Shown here one piece after another: positions 1-7,284 of a DNA stretch of 12,444 nt. Below the pieces are notes generated by a model. The model saw nothing but the letters and a program-made list of their open reading frames with translations. It did not search any database and was not told the origin of the DNA. The position numbers and the translations under genes were made by a program. The stretch comes from Candidatus Methanovirga basalitermitum (lineage in GTDB: Archaea > Methanobacteriota > Methanobacteria > Methanobacteriales > Methanobacteriaceae): positions 1-12,444 of the forward strand of contig JAISZW010000221.1 of assembly GCA_031284445.1 (NCBI GenBank), written 5' to 3'. The stretch's first letter is position 1. Every line of letters starts with the position of its first letter.

Positions 1-1
1 G

Positions 2-190
2 AAATTAAAAGGAATACTGTTAAAAACAACATTTACCCCACTAAAAAAGGAAAAAAAAGAAATTATAGGAATCATTGTATGATACGACGAAAAAAAATAT
101 CTGATAAAAACTAAAAAAAAGCCACCTACAGAGAAAAAAAAAACAATAACTAAGAAAAAGTATCCATATAATAATAGAAAGAATTTTTAA
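2..190 (+). pseudogene. IS4-type transposase, C-terminal remnant (copy 1)
   Basis: The frame from base 2 to the stop at 188-190 reads as the tail of a DDE transposase, beginning KLKGILLKTTFTP and ending KKKYPYNNRKNF. The same tail ends the larger remnant at 5333-6541 (there KKKYKYNNRKNF), so the two are copies of one element in the same orientation. A TGA at 80-82 interrupts the frame where copy 2 has CGA (Arg), which suggests a C-to-T nonsense change. The rest of the gene, if present, lies left of the window. The family call rests on copy 2, where the IS4 catalytic signature is visible. Nothing here can be an active enzyme. Confidence 0.72.
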
Positions 191-204
191 AATAAAACAA
201 AATG

Positions 205-379
205 AAATAAAGAAAAATTTTGATTTGTTATCGAAGATAAGTTAGGAAACGAAAAACAAGCTTTTCTAAGTTGCCTTTGACAACAAATCTTTGATTTTCT
301 GTTTATTTACAAGGTGAATTTAGAAAAATCTTTGATTTCTCGTTTTTAACCTTAAAAATAAAAAAATTTTTAAAGTAAA
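205..379. repeat. Hairpin-repeat insert inside IS4 remnant copy 1
   Basis: This ~175-bp stretch separates the transposase stop from the IS end in copy 1. In copy 2 the two are only about 20 bp apart, so it looks inserted. It contains a long imperfect stem: 222-250 (starting gatttgttatcgaag) pairs with 260-289 (ending ctttgacaacaaatc) around a short loop. Two short units follow, each with the core AAATC-TTT-GATTT, at 285-303 and 328-347. A close relative of the second unit with its flanks lies at 6785-6818. No open frame is seen. It is best read as a cluster of dispersed palindromic repeats. Confidence 0.5.
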
Positions 380-418
380 GAATAATTAAAGGAAAAATTT
401 CTTAAGTTGACAGCATTT
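380..418 (+). repeat. IS4-type element right end (copy 1)
   Basis: This stretch matches 6562-6599 at all but about two positions and ends in CTTAAGTTGACAGCATT. In both copies it lies 3' of the transposase remnant, as expected for an element terminus. A shorter match (CCTTAAGTTGACA) recurs at 7053-7068. No left-end inverted copy (TGTCAACTTAAGG) was found in the window. Confidence 0.55.
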
Positions 419-434
419 CTGCCACACCATTACC

Positions 435-443
435 TTTAAATAT
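435..443 (+). promoter_or_regulatory. Candidate TATA box for ilvC
   Basis: TTTAAATAT preceded by TACC fits an archaeal TATA/BRE arrangement and would place the transcript start near 465-470, with a leader of about 130 nt before ilvC. A second, closer AT-rich candidate lies around 551-558 (atatatta). Which is used cannot be decided from sequence. Confidence 0.35.
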
Positions 444-598
444 CTCATCAACATATACCTTAGTGTGTAGTATTTTTTGCTTTCATAGACTATTTAATAT
501 CACACATCTTTTTATTAATAATTTTGCTTATAACAATTTTATTTGATTGAATATATTATTTTTATTCATGATTTAAAAATATTAAAAGAGGAATTTAT

Positions 599-1585
599 AT
601 GAAAATGTATTATGACAAGGATATAGATACAGAACTACTTGTAAATAAAACAATAGCTGTTTTAGGTTATGGTAGTCAAGGTAAAGGTCAATCAAGAAAT
701 ATGGCTGATAGTGGATTAAATGTTATTCTTGGTCTTAGAGAAAATGGCAACTCATGGCAAAAAGCTATTGATGATGGTATGACTGTTAAAACTATTGAAG
801 AAGCTGCAAAAGAAGCAGATATTATTCATTTCCTATTACCTGATGAAATTCAAGGAGAAATATATGAAAAGTCTGTTGCTCCTTACCTTGAAACTGAGAA
901 CACAGTCTCCTTCTCGCATGGATATAACATACACTTCGGATGTATAAAAGTCCCAAATGATGTTAACATAACTTTAATTGCTCCAAAAGGACCTGGTTCA
1001 ATGGTTAGAAGAACATATCTTGAAGGATTTGGTATCCCTGGACTTGTGGCTGTTGAACAAGATGCTACTGGAGATGCCAAACAAATTGCTTTGTCTATGG
1101 GTAAGGCTTGTGGTTTATCAAGAGCAGGTATACTTGAGACAAGTTTTAGAGAAGAAACTGAAACTGATCTATTTGGAGAACAAGCAGTTTTATGTGGAGG
1201 GATTACTGAATTAATCAAATCTGGATTTACTACATTGGTAGAAGCAGGATATCAAAAGGAAATAGCTTACTTTGAAACCTGCCACGAGGTTAAACTGATC
1301 GTTGATTTAATATATGAGAAAGGGTTTGCTGGGATGTGGAACGATGTAAGTAATACTGCGGAATTTGGTGGTTTAAGTAGAAGAGAAAGAATTATTAACC
1401 AAAAAGCTAAAAAAGAAATGAAAAAAATTTTAAATGAAATTCAAAAAGGTAAATTTACTAAAGAATGGGTCATGGAAAACTTATCTAAACAACCTATGCT
1501 TAATAGAATGAGAATTGTTGAAAGTGAGGAAGAAATTGAAATTACTGGATCTAAACTTAGAAAGGCAGCTGGATTAGAAAAATAA
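599..1585 (+). CDS. ilvC: Ketol-acid reductoisomerase (class I)
   Basis: This enzyme converts 2-acetolactate or 2-aceto-2-hydroxybutyrate to the dihydroxy acids of valine, leucine and isoleucine synthesis, using Mg2+ and NAD(P)H in the cytoplasm. The 328 residues match the short class I form. The Rossmann motif GYGSQG is at 23-28, the dinucleotide loop LRENGNSW at 46-53, and KGPG at 130-133. The canonical catalytic set is complete: H107, D190, E194, E226, E230 and S251. The ATG at 599 is preceded by an AGAGG-type ribosome binding site at 587-591; a second ATG two codons in is less well placed. In related methanogens ilvC often follows ilvB and ilvN, but here an IS remnant lies directly upstream. 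The next gene starts 18 bp downstream, which suggests co-transcription. Confidence 0.97.
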   Translation: MKMYYDKDIDTELLVNKTIAVLGYGSQGKGQSRNMADSGLNVILGLRENGNSWQKAIDDGMTVKTIEEAAKEADIIHFLLPDEIQGEIYEKSVAPYLETENTVSFSHGYNIHFGCIKVPNDVNITLIAPKGPGSMVRRTYLEGFGIPGLVAVEQDATGDAKQIALSMGKACGLSRAGILETSFREETETDLFGEQAVLCGGITELIKSGFTTLVEAGYQKEIAYFETCHEVKLIVDLIYEKGFAGMWNDVSNTAEFGGLSRRERIINQKAKKEMKKILNEIQKGKFTKEWVMENLSKQPMLNRMRIVESEEEIEITGSKLRKAAGLEK

Positions 1586-1603
1586 ATCAAAGAGTTAGAT
1601 GAG

Positions 1604-2611
1604 ATGGCTTTTGTAGGAATGGATCATGGAACAACAGGTATTTCATTTGGAATTATTCATGACGAAAATATTGAAGATGTTGAATTCTTTAAAATAGATA
1701 GAGAAGATAGCAAAATTGGTAAGGTTTCAGCTATTGAAGAACTATCAAAAAGAGTTGATCTTAAATCAATAAAGTTATTAGCAATGACTTACGGCATGGG
1801 AGATGGAATAAACTCTATTTTACCTATAAAAAAAGTTAAAAATAGAGGAATTCTCTCAATTAATGGTGCTGGGAAAGTAACTGGTGGAGGAACATCAGTT
1901 TACTTAGAAATTGAAAAATCAAATATTCCAACAGTACTCATACCTGGATTGCATAAAAACTTATCAAGCCTTGATAAAAGATTCAATGCTGCGTATTCTC
2001 ATCAAGCAAGTGCTGAAAAACTTAGTATATCCTACAATGCTTACTTAACAACAAAATGGGAAAACATGATCGTCGCAGATATAAGTTCCAATAGTGTCAA
2101 TATCTTAATAGAAAATGGAAAAATAAGAGGAGCTATTGATGCATGTTTAGGGGCTATGGGAATAGTTCACGGTCCAATTGACCTTGAAATGATTAGAAAC
2201 ATTGATGAAGGAAAATCAACTGCAAATGAATCATTTTCAAATGCAGGTGCTGTTAAAATAGCCGATGTAGATGGTAATGTTGCTTTTTTAAAGGATAAGG
2301 TTCTTGAAAAATACAAAAAAAATGATCCTAAAGGAGTCTTAGCTATTGAAACATTGGCAATGACTGTTGCAATGGAGATATACTCACTTACAGGAATATC
2401 TAACAAGAAAATAGACGGGATTTGTTTAACTGGTTCATTAGGTTCTATGAAAACCCCATTAAACTTTGAAAATTTACTTAACAAATTCTTAAAAAACAGG
2501 TTTAATATAAAAATATTGCCAATCTCGTCAGGAGCAACTGGAAGTACTCAAATAGCTTTAGATGTTTACAATGGCAGAAAAGATGTTTTAGGAATTGATG
2601 TGAAAATTTGA
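1604..2611 (+). CDS. Methanogenesis marker protein 12 (ASKHA fold)
   Basis: This 335-residue protein is recognised as methanogenesis marker protein 12, a family confined to methanogens and their relatives whose biochemical role I cannot state. Its sequence has the hallmarks of the acetate/sugar kinase-Hsp70-actin fold. The first phosphate loop is near residues 5-17 (GMDHGTTGISFGI), a second phosphate-type motif reads VADISSNSVNILIENG, and a late adenosine-type motif reads CLTGSLGSM. ATP binding is therefore likely, with the substrate unknown. The ATG at 1604 follows a GAGTTAGATGAG stretch that can serve as ribosome binding site. It sits 18 bp after ilvC and 30 bp before queC, so the three may share a transcript although their pathways are unrelated. 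Confidence 0.85.
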   Translation: MAFVGMDHGTTGISFGIIHDENIEDVEFFKIDREDSKIGKVSAIEELSKRVDLKSIKLLAMTYGMGDGINSILPIKKVKNRGILSINGAGKVTGGGTSVYLEIEKSNIPTVLIPGLHKNLSSLDKRFNAAYSHQASAEKLSISYNAYLTTKWENMIVADISSNSVNILIENGKIRGAIDACLGAMGIVHGPIDLEMIRNIDEGKSTANESFSNAGAVKIADVDGNVAFLKDKVLEKYKKNDPKGVLAIETLAMTVAMEIYSLTGISNKKIDGICLTGSLGSMKTPLNFENLLNKFLKNRFNIKILPISSGATGSTQIALDVYNGRKDVLGIDVKI

Positions 2612-2641
2612 ACTTTAAACCTAATTAACAGGGACATATAA

Positions 2642-3376
2642 ATGAAAAAGAATAATTTACAAACCAATACAAACAAAAAAAATAATTTACAAACAAAACA
2701 AAAAAAAGCAGTTAGTGTTTTATCAGGAGGATTAGATTCATTAGTTGCTACATCTTTCTATAAAGATGAATACCAGATTCATGCTATAACCTTTAACTAC
2801 GGTCAAAAAAGCTTAAAAAATGAAATTAATGCATCTAAAAAGATTTGTAAGAAATTAAAGCTAAAACACACTTTCATTGATTTACAATGGTTGTCTAAGT
2901 TAGGATCATCTGCATTAACAACAGAAAATGAGCTTCCTAAAATCTCGATTAACGATCTATGCAATCAAGAAATCTGCGAAGATTCTGCAGATAAAGTTTG
3001 GGTTCCTGGACGAAACATTGTTTTTACTTCAATAGCTCTTTCATTTGCAGAGTCAGAAAATGCAGAAGCAATAATCGTTGGTTGGGACAAAGAAGAGGCA
3101 AATACTTTCCCTGATAATTCAAAAAAATTCTTAGAAAGTTTTAACAATACTATAGCTATTGGTTCTAAAAAATCTGTAGAAATCAAGTCACCACTTATTG
3201 ACTTAAACAAAGATGAAATAGTTAAATTAGGATATAAAATAAATGTTCCTATGGAACTTAGCTATTCTTGTTACAGTAACAAGGAAAAACATTGTGGAAT
3301 TTGTGAATCTTGTCTTAGAAGAAAATCAGGGTTTATGAGAAGTGGTATTCAAGATCCAACTGAATATTTAAAATAA
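2642..3376 (+). CDS. queC: 7-cyano-7-deazaguanine (preQ0) synthase
   Basis: QueC converts 7-carboxy-7-deazaguanine to preQ0 with ammonia and ATP. In archaea preQ0 is the base inserted by tRNA-guanine transglycosylase on the way to archaeosine. The PP-loop SGGLDS is at residues 28-33 and FNYGQ follows at 51-55. PGRN is present mid-protein. The zinc site uses C210, C218, C221 and C224 (CGICESC). At 244 residues it is slightly long, because about 20 Asn/Gln/Lys-rich residues precede the usual KKAVSVLSGG start. These residues come from a 10-codon tandem duplication (see 2651-2710). No in-frame ATG lies between the annotated start and the PP-loop, so the extension is probably translated. AGGGAC at about 2629-2634 may be the ribosome binding site. 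Confidence 0.95.
   Translation: MKKNNLQTNTNKKNNLQTKQKKAVSVLSGGLDSLVATSFYKDEYQIHAITFNYGQKSLKNEINASKKICKKLKLKHTFIDLQWLSKLGSSALTTENELPKISINDLCNQEICEDSADKVWVPGRNIVFTSIALSFAESENAEAIIVGWDKEEANTFPDNSKKFLESFNNTIAIGSKKSVEIKSPLIDLNKDEIVKLGYKINVPMELSYSCYSNKEKHCGICESCLRRKSGFMRSGIQDPTEYLK
2651..2710 (+). repeat. 30-bp tandem duplication in 5' end of queC
   Basis: Two 30-bp units (2651-2680 and 2681-2710) each start with the identical 14 bases aataatttacaaac and then drift apart within A-rich sequence. They encode NNLQTNTNKK and NNLQTKQKKA, so the repeat preserves frame and adds ten residues ahead of the conserved PP-loop domain. Confidence 0.75.
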
Positions 3377-3395
3377 AGAAAAATTTCATTTTTCT
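3377..3395. terminator. Hairpin between convergent queC and pycB
   Basis: AGAAAAAT and ATTTTTCT form a perfect 8-bp stem with a TTC loop immediately after the queC stop codon. T-rich tracts follow on + (3411-3418) and A/T-rich sequence lies on both sides. It may end transcripts from both convergent genes. Archaeal termination often needs only T-runs, so the role of the stem is inferred. Confidence 0.45.
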
Positions 3396-3434
3396 AACTT
3401 TAAAATTAAGAAATTTTTAAAATAGTTAAAAAGT

Positions 3435-5150
3435 CTATTTGATTATCATTAAAATATCGCCAGCATTGATAGAATCACCTTCATCTACAAATATACTTCT
3501 TACTGTTCCTTCAATTTCTGATTCAATATCGTTTTCCATTTTCATTGCTTCAATAACAGCTAAAATATCTCCTTTTTCGACTTTATATCCTATATCAACC
3601 TTAAGTTTTAAAATCATGCCTTGCATAGTCGAAGAAACTCCACCTTCAACATCGCCCTTAGGAGATCTTTGACTTTCTTCTATATTTAAATATCCTGTTG
3701 GCATGATTTTTACATCAAAAATATCTCCATCAACCTCAACACTATAGCTTGTTGGAACATCGAATTCATTATTAGAACTAATTACTTGTTTAGGAGATAA
3801 TAATTCCTCTTCTTCAACTTCTCCACTTAAGAATTTAGTGGCAATAGCTGGATAAATAGCTAAGGTTAGAATATCTTCATCTTTTCTAATAAGACCTTTT
3901 TTCTCTCCTTCAGTTTTATAATAATCATATAATGGTTCTAATAAATCAGCTGGTCTTGAATCAATAGGTTTTTCATCACCAATGACCATTTTAGCTATCT
4001 TTGGATTTATTTTAGCTGGTGGTCTTCCATAAAGTCCTTTAATATAATCTTTAACCTCATTAGAAACTATTTTATACCTTTCCCCATTTAAAACATTCAT
4101 GACAGACTGTATACCTACGATTTGACTTGTTGGAGTAACAAGTGGGGGGTAACCTAAATCTTTTCTAACTCTTGGCATTTCTTCTAAAACATCCTGATAT
4201 CTATCCAATGCATTCTGATCTTTTAATTGTGAAACCAGATTTGAAAGCATACCTCCAGGAAGCTGATACAACAAAACATCAGTATCAATCTTTTCAGAGA
4301 TAGGATCTACTAAACCAGCATATTTTTCCCTAATATCTCCAAAATATTTTTTAATATTGTTAAGAAGCTTCAAATCCAATTTTGTATCATAAGGTGTTCC
4401 TTTAAGTGCAGCTACAATACTTTCTGTTGGTGGCTGAGATGCACCCCAAGCTAACGGTGAAATAGCAGTATCTAATATATCAACACCAGCTTCACAAGCA
4501 GTATAATAACTTATAGGTGTCATTCCACTTGTTGAATGAGAATGTAAACTTATTAAAAGGTCAGTTTCTTCTTTTAACATTTTAACTAACTTATAAATAT
4601 CTGCAGGATAAGCCAATCCAGCCATATCCTTAATAGTCACTGAATCACATTCTAAATCATCCAAATCCTTAGCCATTTCAACAAAACCCTCTAAAGTATG
4701 AACAGGGCTAATTGTATAACTTATTGTCCCTTGAACATGTGCCCCCTGTGCTTTAGCTACTTTAATTGTTTTTTCCATGTTTCTAACATCATTTAAAGCA
4801 TCAAATACCCTAAACACATCAACCCCGTTCTGATATGACTTTTCTACAAATTTTTCTACAATATCATCAGGATAATGTTTGTAGCCAACTAAGTTCTGGC
4901 CACGAATGAGCATTTGAAGAGGTGTATGGTTCAAATGTTCTTTAACTAATTTTAAACGTTCCCAAGGGTCTTCGTTTAGATAACGAATAGATACATCAAA
5001 AGTTGCTCCTCCCCATGCTTCTAAAGAAAAAAACCCAATCTTATCAAGCTCTTCAACAATTGGTAACATATCCCTTGTTCTCATTCTTGTAGCTATAAGG
5101 GATTGATGAGCATCTCTAAGTGCTGTTTCAGTAATTTTGGTAACTTTCAT
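3435..5150 (-). CDS. pycB: Pyruvate carboxylase subunit B (carboxyltransferase with biotin carrier)
   Basis: With biotin carboxylase PycA, this subunit transfers CO2 from carboxybiotin to pyruvate, giving oxaloacetate for the incomplete TCA pathway and aspartate family. The 571-residue form opens MKVTKITETALRDAHQSL. It has the HMGL-like barrel with RDAHQS near 12-17, EAWGGATFD, VTIKDMAGL (catalytic Lys) and the metal-binding HSHSTSG. The conserved PYC/OADA domain follows. A biotinyl domain ends the protein, with the biotinylated lysine at K537 in EAMKMEND. The open frame extends ten codons further up to 5180. ATG at 5148-5150 is preferred because AGGTGAG (5154-5160) sits just upstream and homologues begin there. 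Sequence alone cannot exclude an oxaloacetate decarboxylase alpha subunit, but there are no beta/gamma membrane subunits nearby. pycA is not in the window. Confidence 0.93.
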   Translation of the reverse strand: MKVTKITETALRDAHQSLIATRMRTRDMLPIVEELDKIGFFSLEAWGGATFDVSIRYLNEDPWERLKLVKEHLNHTPLQMLIRGQNLVGYKHYPDDIVEKFVEKSYQNGVDVFRVFDALNDVRNMEKTIKVAKAQGAHVQGTISYTISPVHTLEGFVEMAKDLDDLECDSVTIKDMAGLAYPADIYKLVKMLKEETDLLISLHSHSTSGMTPISYYTACEAGVDILDTAISPLAWGASQPPTESIVAALKGTPYDTKLDLKLLNNIKKYFGDIREKYAGLVDPISEKIDTDVLLYQLPGGMLSNLVSQLKDQNALDRYQDVLEEMPRVRKDLGYPPLVTPTSQIVGIQSVMNVLNGERYKIVSNEVKDYIKGLYGRPPAKINPKIAKMVIGDEKPIDSRPADLLEPLYDYYKTEGEKKGLIRKDEDILTLAIYPAIATKFLSGEVEEEELLSPKQVISSNNEFDVPTSYSVEVDGDIFDVKIMPTGYLNIEESQRSPKGDVEGGVSSTMQGMILKLKVDIGYKVEKGDILAVIEAMKMENDIESEIEGTVRSIFVDEGDSINAGDILMIIK

Positions 5151-5153
5151 GAA

Positions 5154-5160
5154 CTCACCT
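5154..5160 (-). promoter_or_regulatory. Ribosome binding site deciding the pycB start
   Basis: Read on the - strand this is AGGTGAG, a near-perfect match to the archaeal anti-Shine-Dalgarno, three bases before the ATG at 5150. The upstream in-frame ATGs at 5180 and 5174 lack a comparable site. Confidence 0.75.
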
Positions 5161-5253
5161 AAGCGATTAAACATTAACATCTAAACTAAATAAAAATAAT
5201 CGTGTTTTATGATACTAAAAATTTCTTATTATGCTTTCTTTTAATCTTCAAAT

Positions 5254-5262
5254 AATATAAAC
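5254..5262 (-). promoter_or_regulatory. Candidate TATA box for pycB
   Basis: On the - strand this reads GTTTATATT. It would place the start of transcription near 5230 and give a leader of roughly 80 nt ahead of the AGGTGAG site. No operator-like repeat is evident beside it. Confidence 0.35.
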
Positions 5263-5332
5263 TTATCTATTATAATAAATGCAAATATATTGTTTTATGA
5301 ATTCATTTTTATAAATATTCAACATATATTAA

Positions 5333-6541
5333 TGGACATTTGACGATTTTGTTAATTATATATTTTTAAATAAAGGTAAAACAGCAATTTTGGAGATTGA
5401 TGAGTATTTTAGCGAAAAATCAGGTGATTGTGAAATACCTATAAATAAACAAGAATTATCTAAGCAAAGGTCTTATTTAAATCCAGCTATTTTTAAAGAT
5501 ACTGATAAATATGCTCTTAAAGATATTTATTCATTGTATGATAATTTTTAAAATGATTTTAAAGGGTATAGTGTTTTTGCTATTGATGGCTCCCAAACAG
5601 ATTTCTCAAATACAGATGCTCAAGAGAAGAATTTGATGTTGATTTTAAAGCATTAGAAAAAAACAAAAAGCCCCAAAGCAAGAATATCAGCACTATCAGA
5701 TGCTAAAATGAGTTAATAATAGATTCTACGATTTCATCATTATCAATTGGAGAATAAAAAGTAGCATTTCAAACATTTAAAAATAATCACACATATTAAA
5801 CCTTGAAAAATCAATCACAATTTTTAACAGACTTTATACCTATAGCAAGATTTTTATACAACAATTAAAGAAAATATAGTAAATTTATATTCGGATTGAA
5901 AGAAAATACCTATAAAAAAGGAAGAAAAAACATGAAATCCGATGATGAATATGTTGAAATTAAATTAAACAGTATTAGGATAAAGAATATTAAAAATAAA
6001 GAGTTAAAAGAAAAAGCAAATCAAATGAGTCAGCTAAATTTAGGAATCGTTAATATGAAACTAAAAACAAGTAAAATAGAAACCCTAATAACCAATATTC
6101 CACAAGAATTAGCATCACCCACAGAATTAAAAAAAATCATACGGGAAAAGATGGCAAATAGAGAAAGAATATGATGTCTTAAAGAATAAAATCCATATAG
6201 AAAACTTTTCAGGAAAAAGACGAATAATCATAGAAAAAGACTTCTATTCACAAATACTCCACATAATATCCATTAAAATAAGATGCAATCAAAAAAATAA
6301 AGAAATATAAAAACTGTGAATTATGAATATAAAATAAATATGAATTTATTGGCTGGGAAATTAAAATAAATACTGTTTAAGATAATATTCACTCCTGAAA
6401 AATGAAAGAAAGAAATTATGAAAGGCATTGTACGATATGGTGAAAAAATATTTAATGAAAACTAAAGAAAATCTATTCACAGAGCGAAATAGAACAACAG
6501 CGAAGAAAAAATATAAATATAATAATAGGAAGAATTTTTAA
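5333..6541 (+). pseudogene. IS4-type transposase, decayed (copy 2)
   Basis: Joining frames rebuilds most of a DDE transposase. 5333-5656 reads from FDDFVNYIFLNKGKTAIL through SKQRSYLNP to a retained first-Asp motif, VFAIDGS, with an in-frame TAA before NDFKGYS. Frameshifts then give PKARISALSDAKM, then LIIDSTISS, then SITIFNRLY, where the family expects DR-Y: the second catalytic Asp is Asn (AAC at 5826-5828). 5896-6174 is open (KENTYKKGRK to TNIPQELASPTELKK). A slip in the A-run near 6129-6136 then moves the signature YGKRWQIEKEYDVLK, a textbook Y-2-R-3-E-6-K, into another frame. ENFSGKRRIIIEKDFYSQI follows, and after more breaks the tail ends at 6539-6541. Multiple stops and shifts mean it is long dead. 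Confidence 0.85.
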
Positions 6542-6561
6542 AAGAAAACAATTTGAATGAA

Positions 6562-6599
6562 GAATAATTAGAGGAAAAATTCCTTAAGTTGACAGCATT
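6562..6599 (+). repeat. IS4-type element right end (copy 2)
   Basis: This near-identical copy of 380-418 ends in TCCTTAAGTTGACAGCATT and lies 20 bp after the transposase stop. It is taken as the 3' terminus of the element. In both copies a TTTAAAT begins exactly 26 bases after the first G of GACAGCATT. Confidence 0.55.
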
Positions 6600-6769
6600 G
6601 TTATCAAATAGAAATATTTAAATACTAACAAAATCTATTGATTATATATGGGTTTAGTGGGACTTTAAAAATTATTTTCTTAATAATGGATTCTTATAAT
6701 AAATATTAGAAGCCCAATGCCATCAAATTAAGCTATAGCAGATATTTTTTTGGTTTAGAAAAAATCAAT

Positions 6770-6818
6770 AATTATTATCGCGAATAATTTAGGAAAATCT
6801 ATGATTTCCCGTTTATTG
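6770..6818. repeat. Paired small hairpins, dispersed repeat family
   Basis: AATTATT / AATAATT (6770-6776 and 6783-6789, loop ATCGCG) is followed at once by GGAAAATC-TAT-GATTTCC at 6792-6808. The stretch 6785-6818 closely matches 316-349 in the insert of IS copy 1, so this is a repeat present at least twice here and probably more widely in the genome. No coding potential is seen between 6600 and 6895. Confidence 0.5.
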
Positions 6819-6895
6819 CAAAGTTTTAGAAAAAATTAATGTTTATTTTATAAATTAGTGAAATTTTTATTAATTTTTTGGTTGTGTAAAAACGA

Positions 6896-7010
6896 AATGG
6901 TTTTTGGAGATTTTAATTTTCTGATTTCACCCCCATGAAAAATTAGATCATATACGTTGAATTGATCTTTTTGGCTTAGTTTTTTAATTTTTCATTTGGA
7001 AAAAACCATT
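6896..7010. repeat. Nested three-tier inverted repeat
   Basis: Three stems nest around one centre. AATGGTTTTT at 6896-6905 pairs with 7001-7010, ATGAAAAATTA at 6935-6945 pairs perfectly with 6985-6995, and AGATCA at 6945-6950 pairs with 6963-6968. The arms are separated by T-rich and C-rich bulges (the left arm has CACCCCC at 6928-6934). It lies between IS debris and a MITE. It could be a structured RNA or the palindromic body of a small non-autonomous element; no coding frame explains it. Confidence 0.45.
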
Positions 7011-7052
7011 CTAATTTTATAATACTAATTTTTGCATGAAAACCATGACTCA

Positions 7053-7068
7053 TTTCCTTAAGTTGACA
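7053..7068 (+). repeat. Solo IS4-type end
   Basis: TTTCCTTAAGTTGACA repeats the terminal motif found at the right ends of both IS4 remnants, in the same orientation, but no transposase fragment precedes it. It may be the end of a third, largely deleted copy or of a small derivative containing the nested inverted repeat at 6896-7010. Confidence 0.45.
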
Positions 7069-7078
7069 TTGGTAGAGT

Positions 7079-7216
7079 TATAGTGTTTTACCAAACTTTT
7101 TTAACATTTGATTAAGTTATTTTAAAATCATTTCCATGTCTTTAAATCTTAATTTGAAAGGTTTCATAAGTTATGAATATGATGATATGTTGTAAAAGTT
7201 GATTAAAGTACTATAT
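7079..7216. mobile_element. MITE-like element with IS1-type ends
   Basis: The left end (7079-7106, TATAGTGTTTTACCAAACTT...) and the right end (7188-7216) are imperfect inverted repeats matching at about 19 of 26 positions inward from TAGT. Read inward, the right end starts TATAGTACTTTAATCAACTT. This agrees at about 21 of 24 bases with the end of the IS1-type remnant at 11940. The ~138-bp length, lack of coding frame and shared termini fit a non-autonomous element moved by that transposase. No target duplication is visible. Confidence 0.55.
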
Positions 7217-7284
7217 TAACTGGAAAAATTTATTTTAATAAATTGAAATTTTAGAAAAACTCCACAAAAAATAGTTTTAATAAC

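Noticed and set aside
222..347. Possible CRISPR-like repeats
   Set aside because: The repeated AAATCTTTGATTT units are few, irregularly spaced and palindromic without unique spacers of uniform length, and no cas genes are present.
883..1218. 111-residue open frame on the - strand inside ilvC
   Set aside because: It is antisense to a fully conserved enzyme, has no ribosome binding site or recognisable protein, and is a codon-bias shadow.
5151..5180. N-terminal ten residues MLMFNRLGEF of pycB
   Set aside because: The AGGTGAG site lies inside this stretch and points to the ATG at 5150, and family members begin with MKVTKITETALRD.
5896..6174. 92-residue open frame taken alone as a hypothetical protein
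   Set aside because: Its sequence (KENTYKKGRK, TNIPQE) continues the frames before and after it as one IS4-type transposase, so it is an internal piece of a pseudogene.
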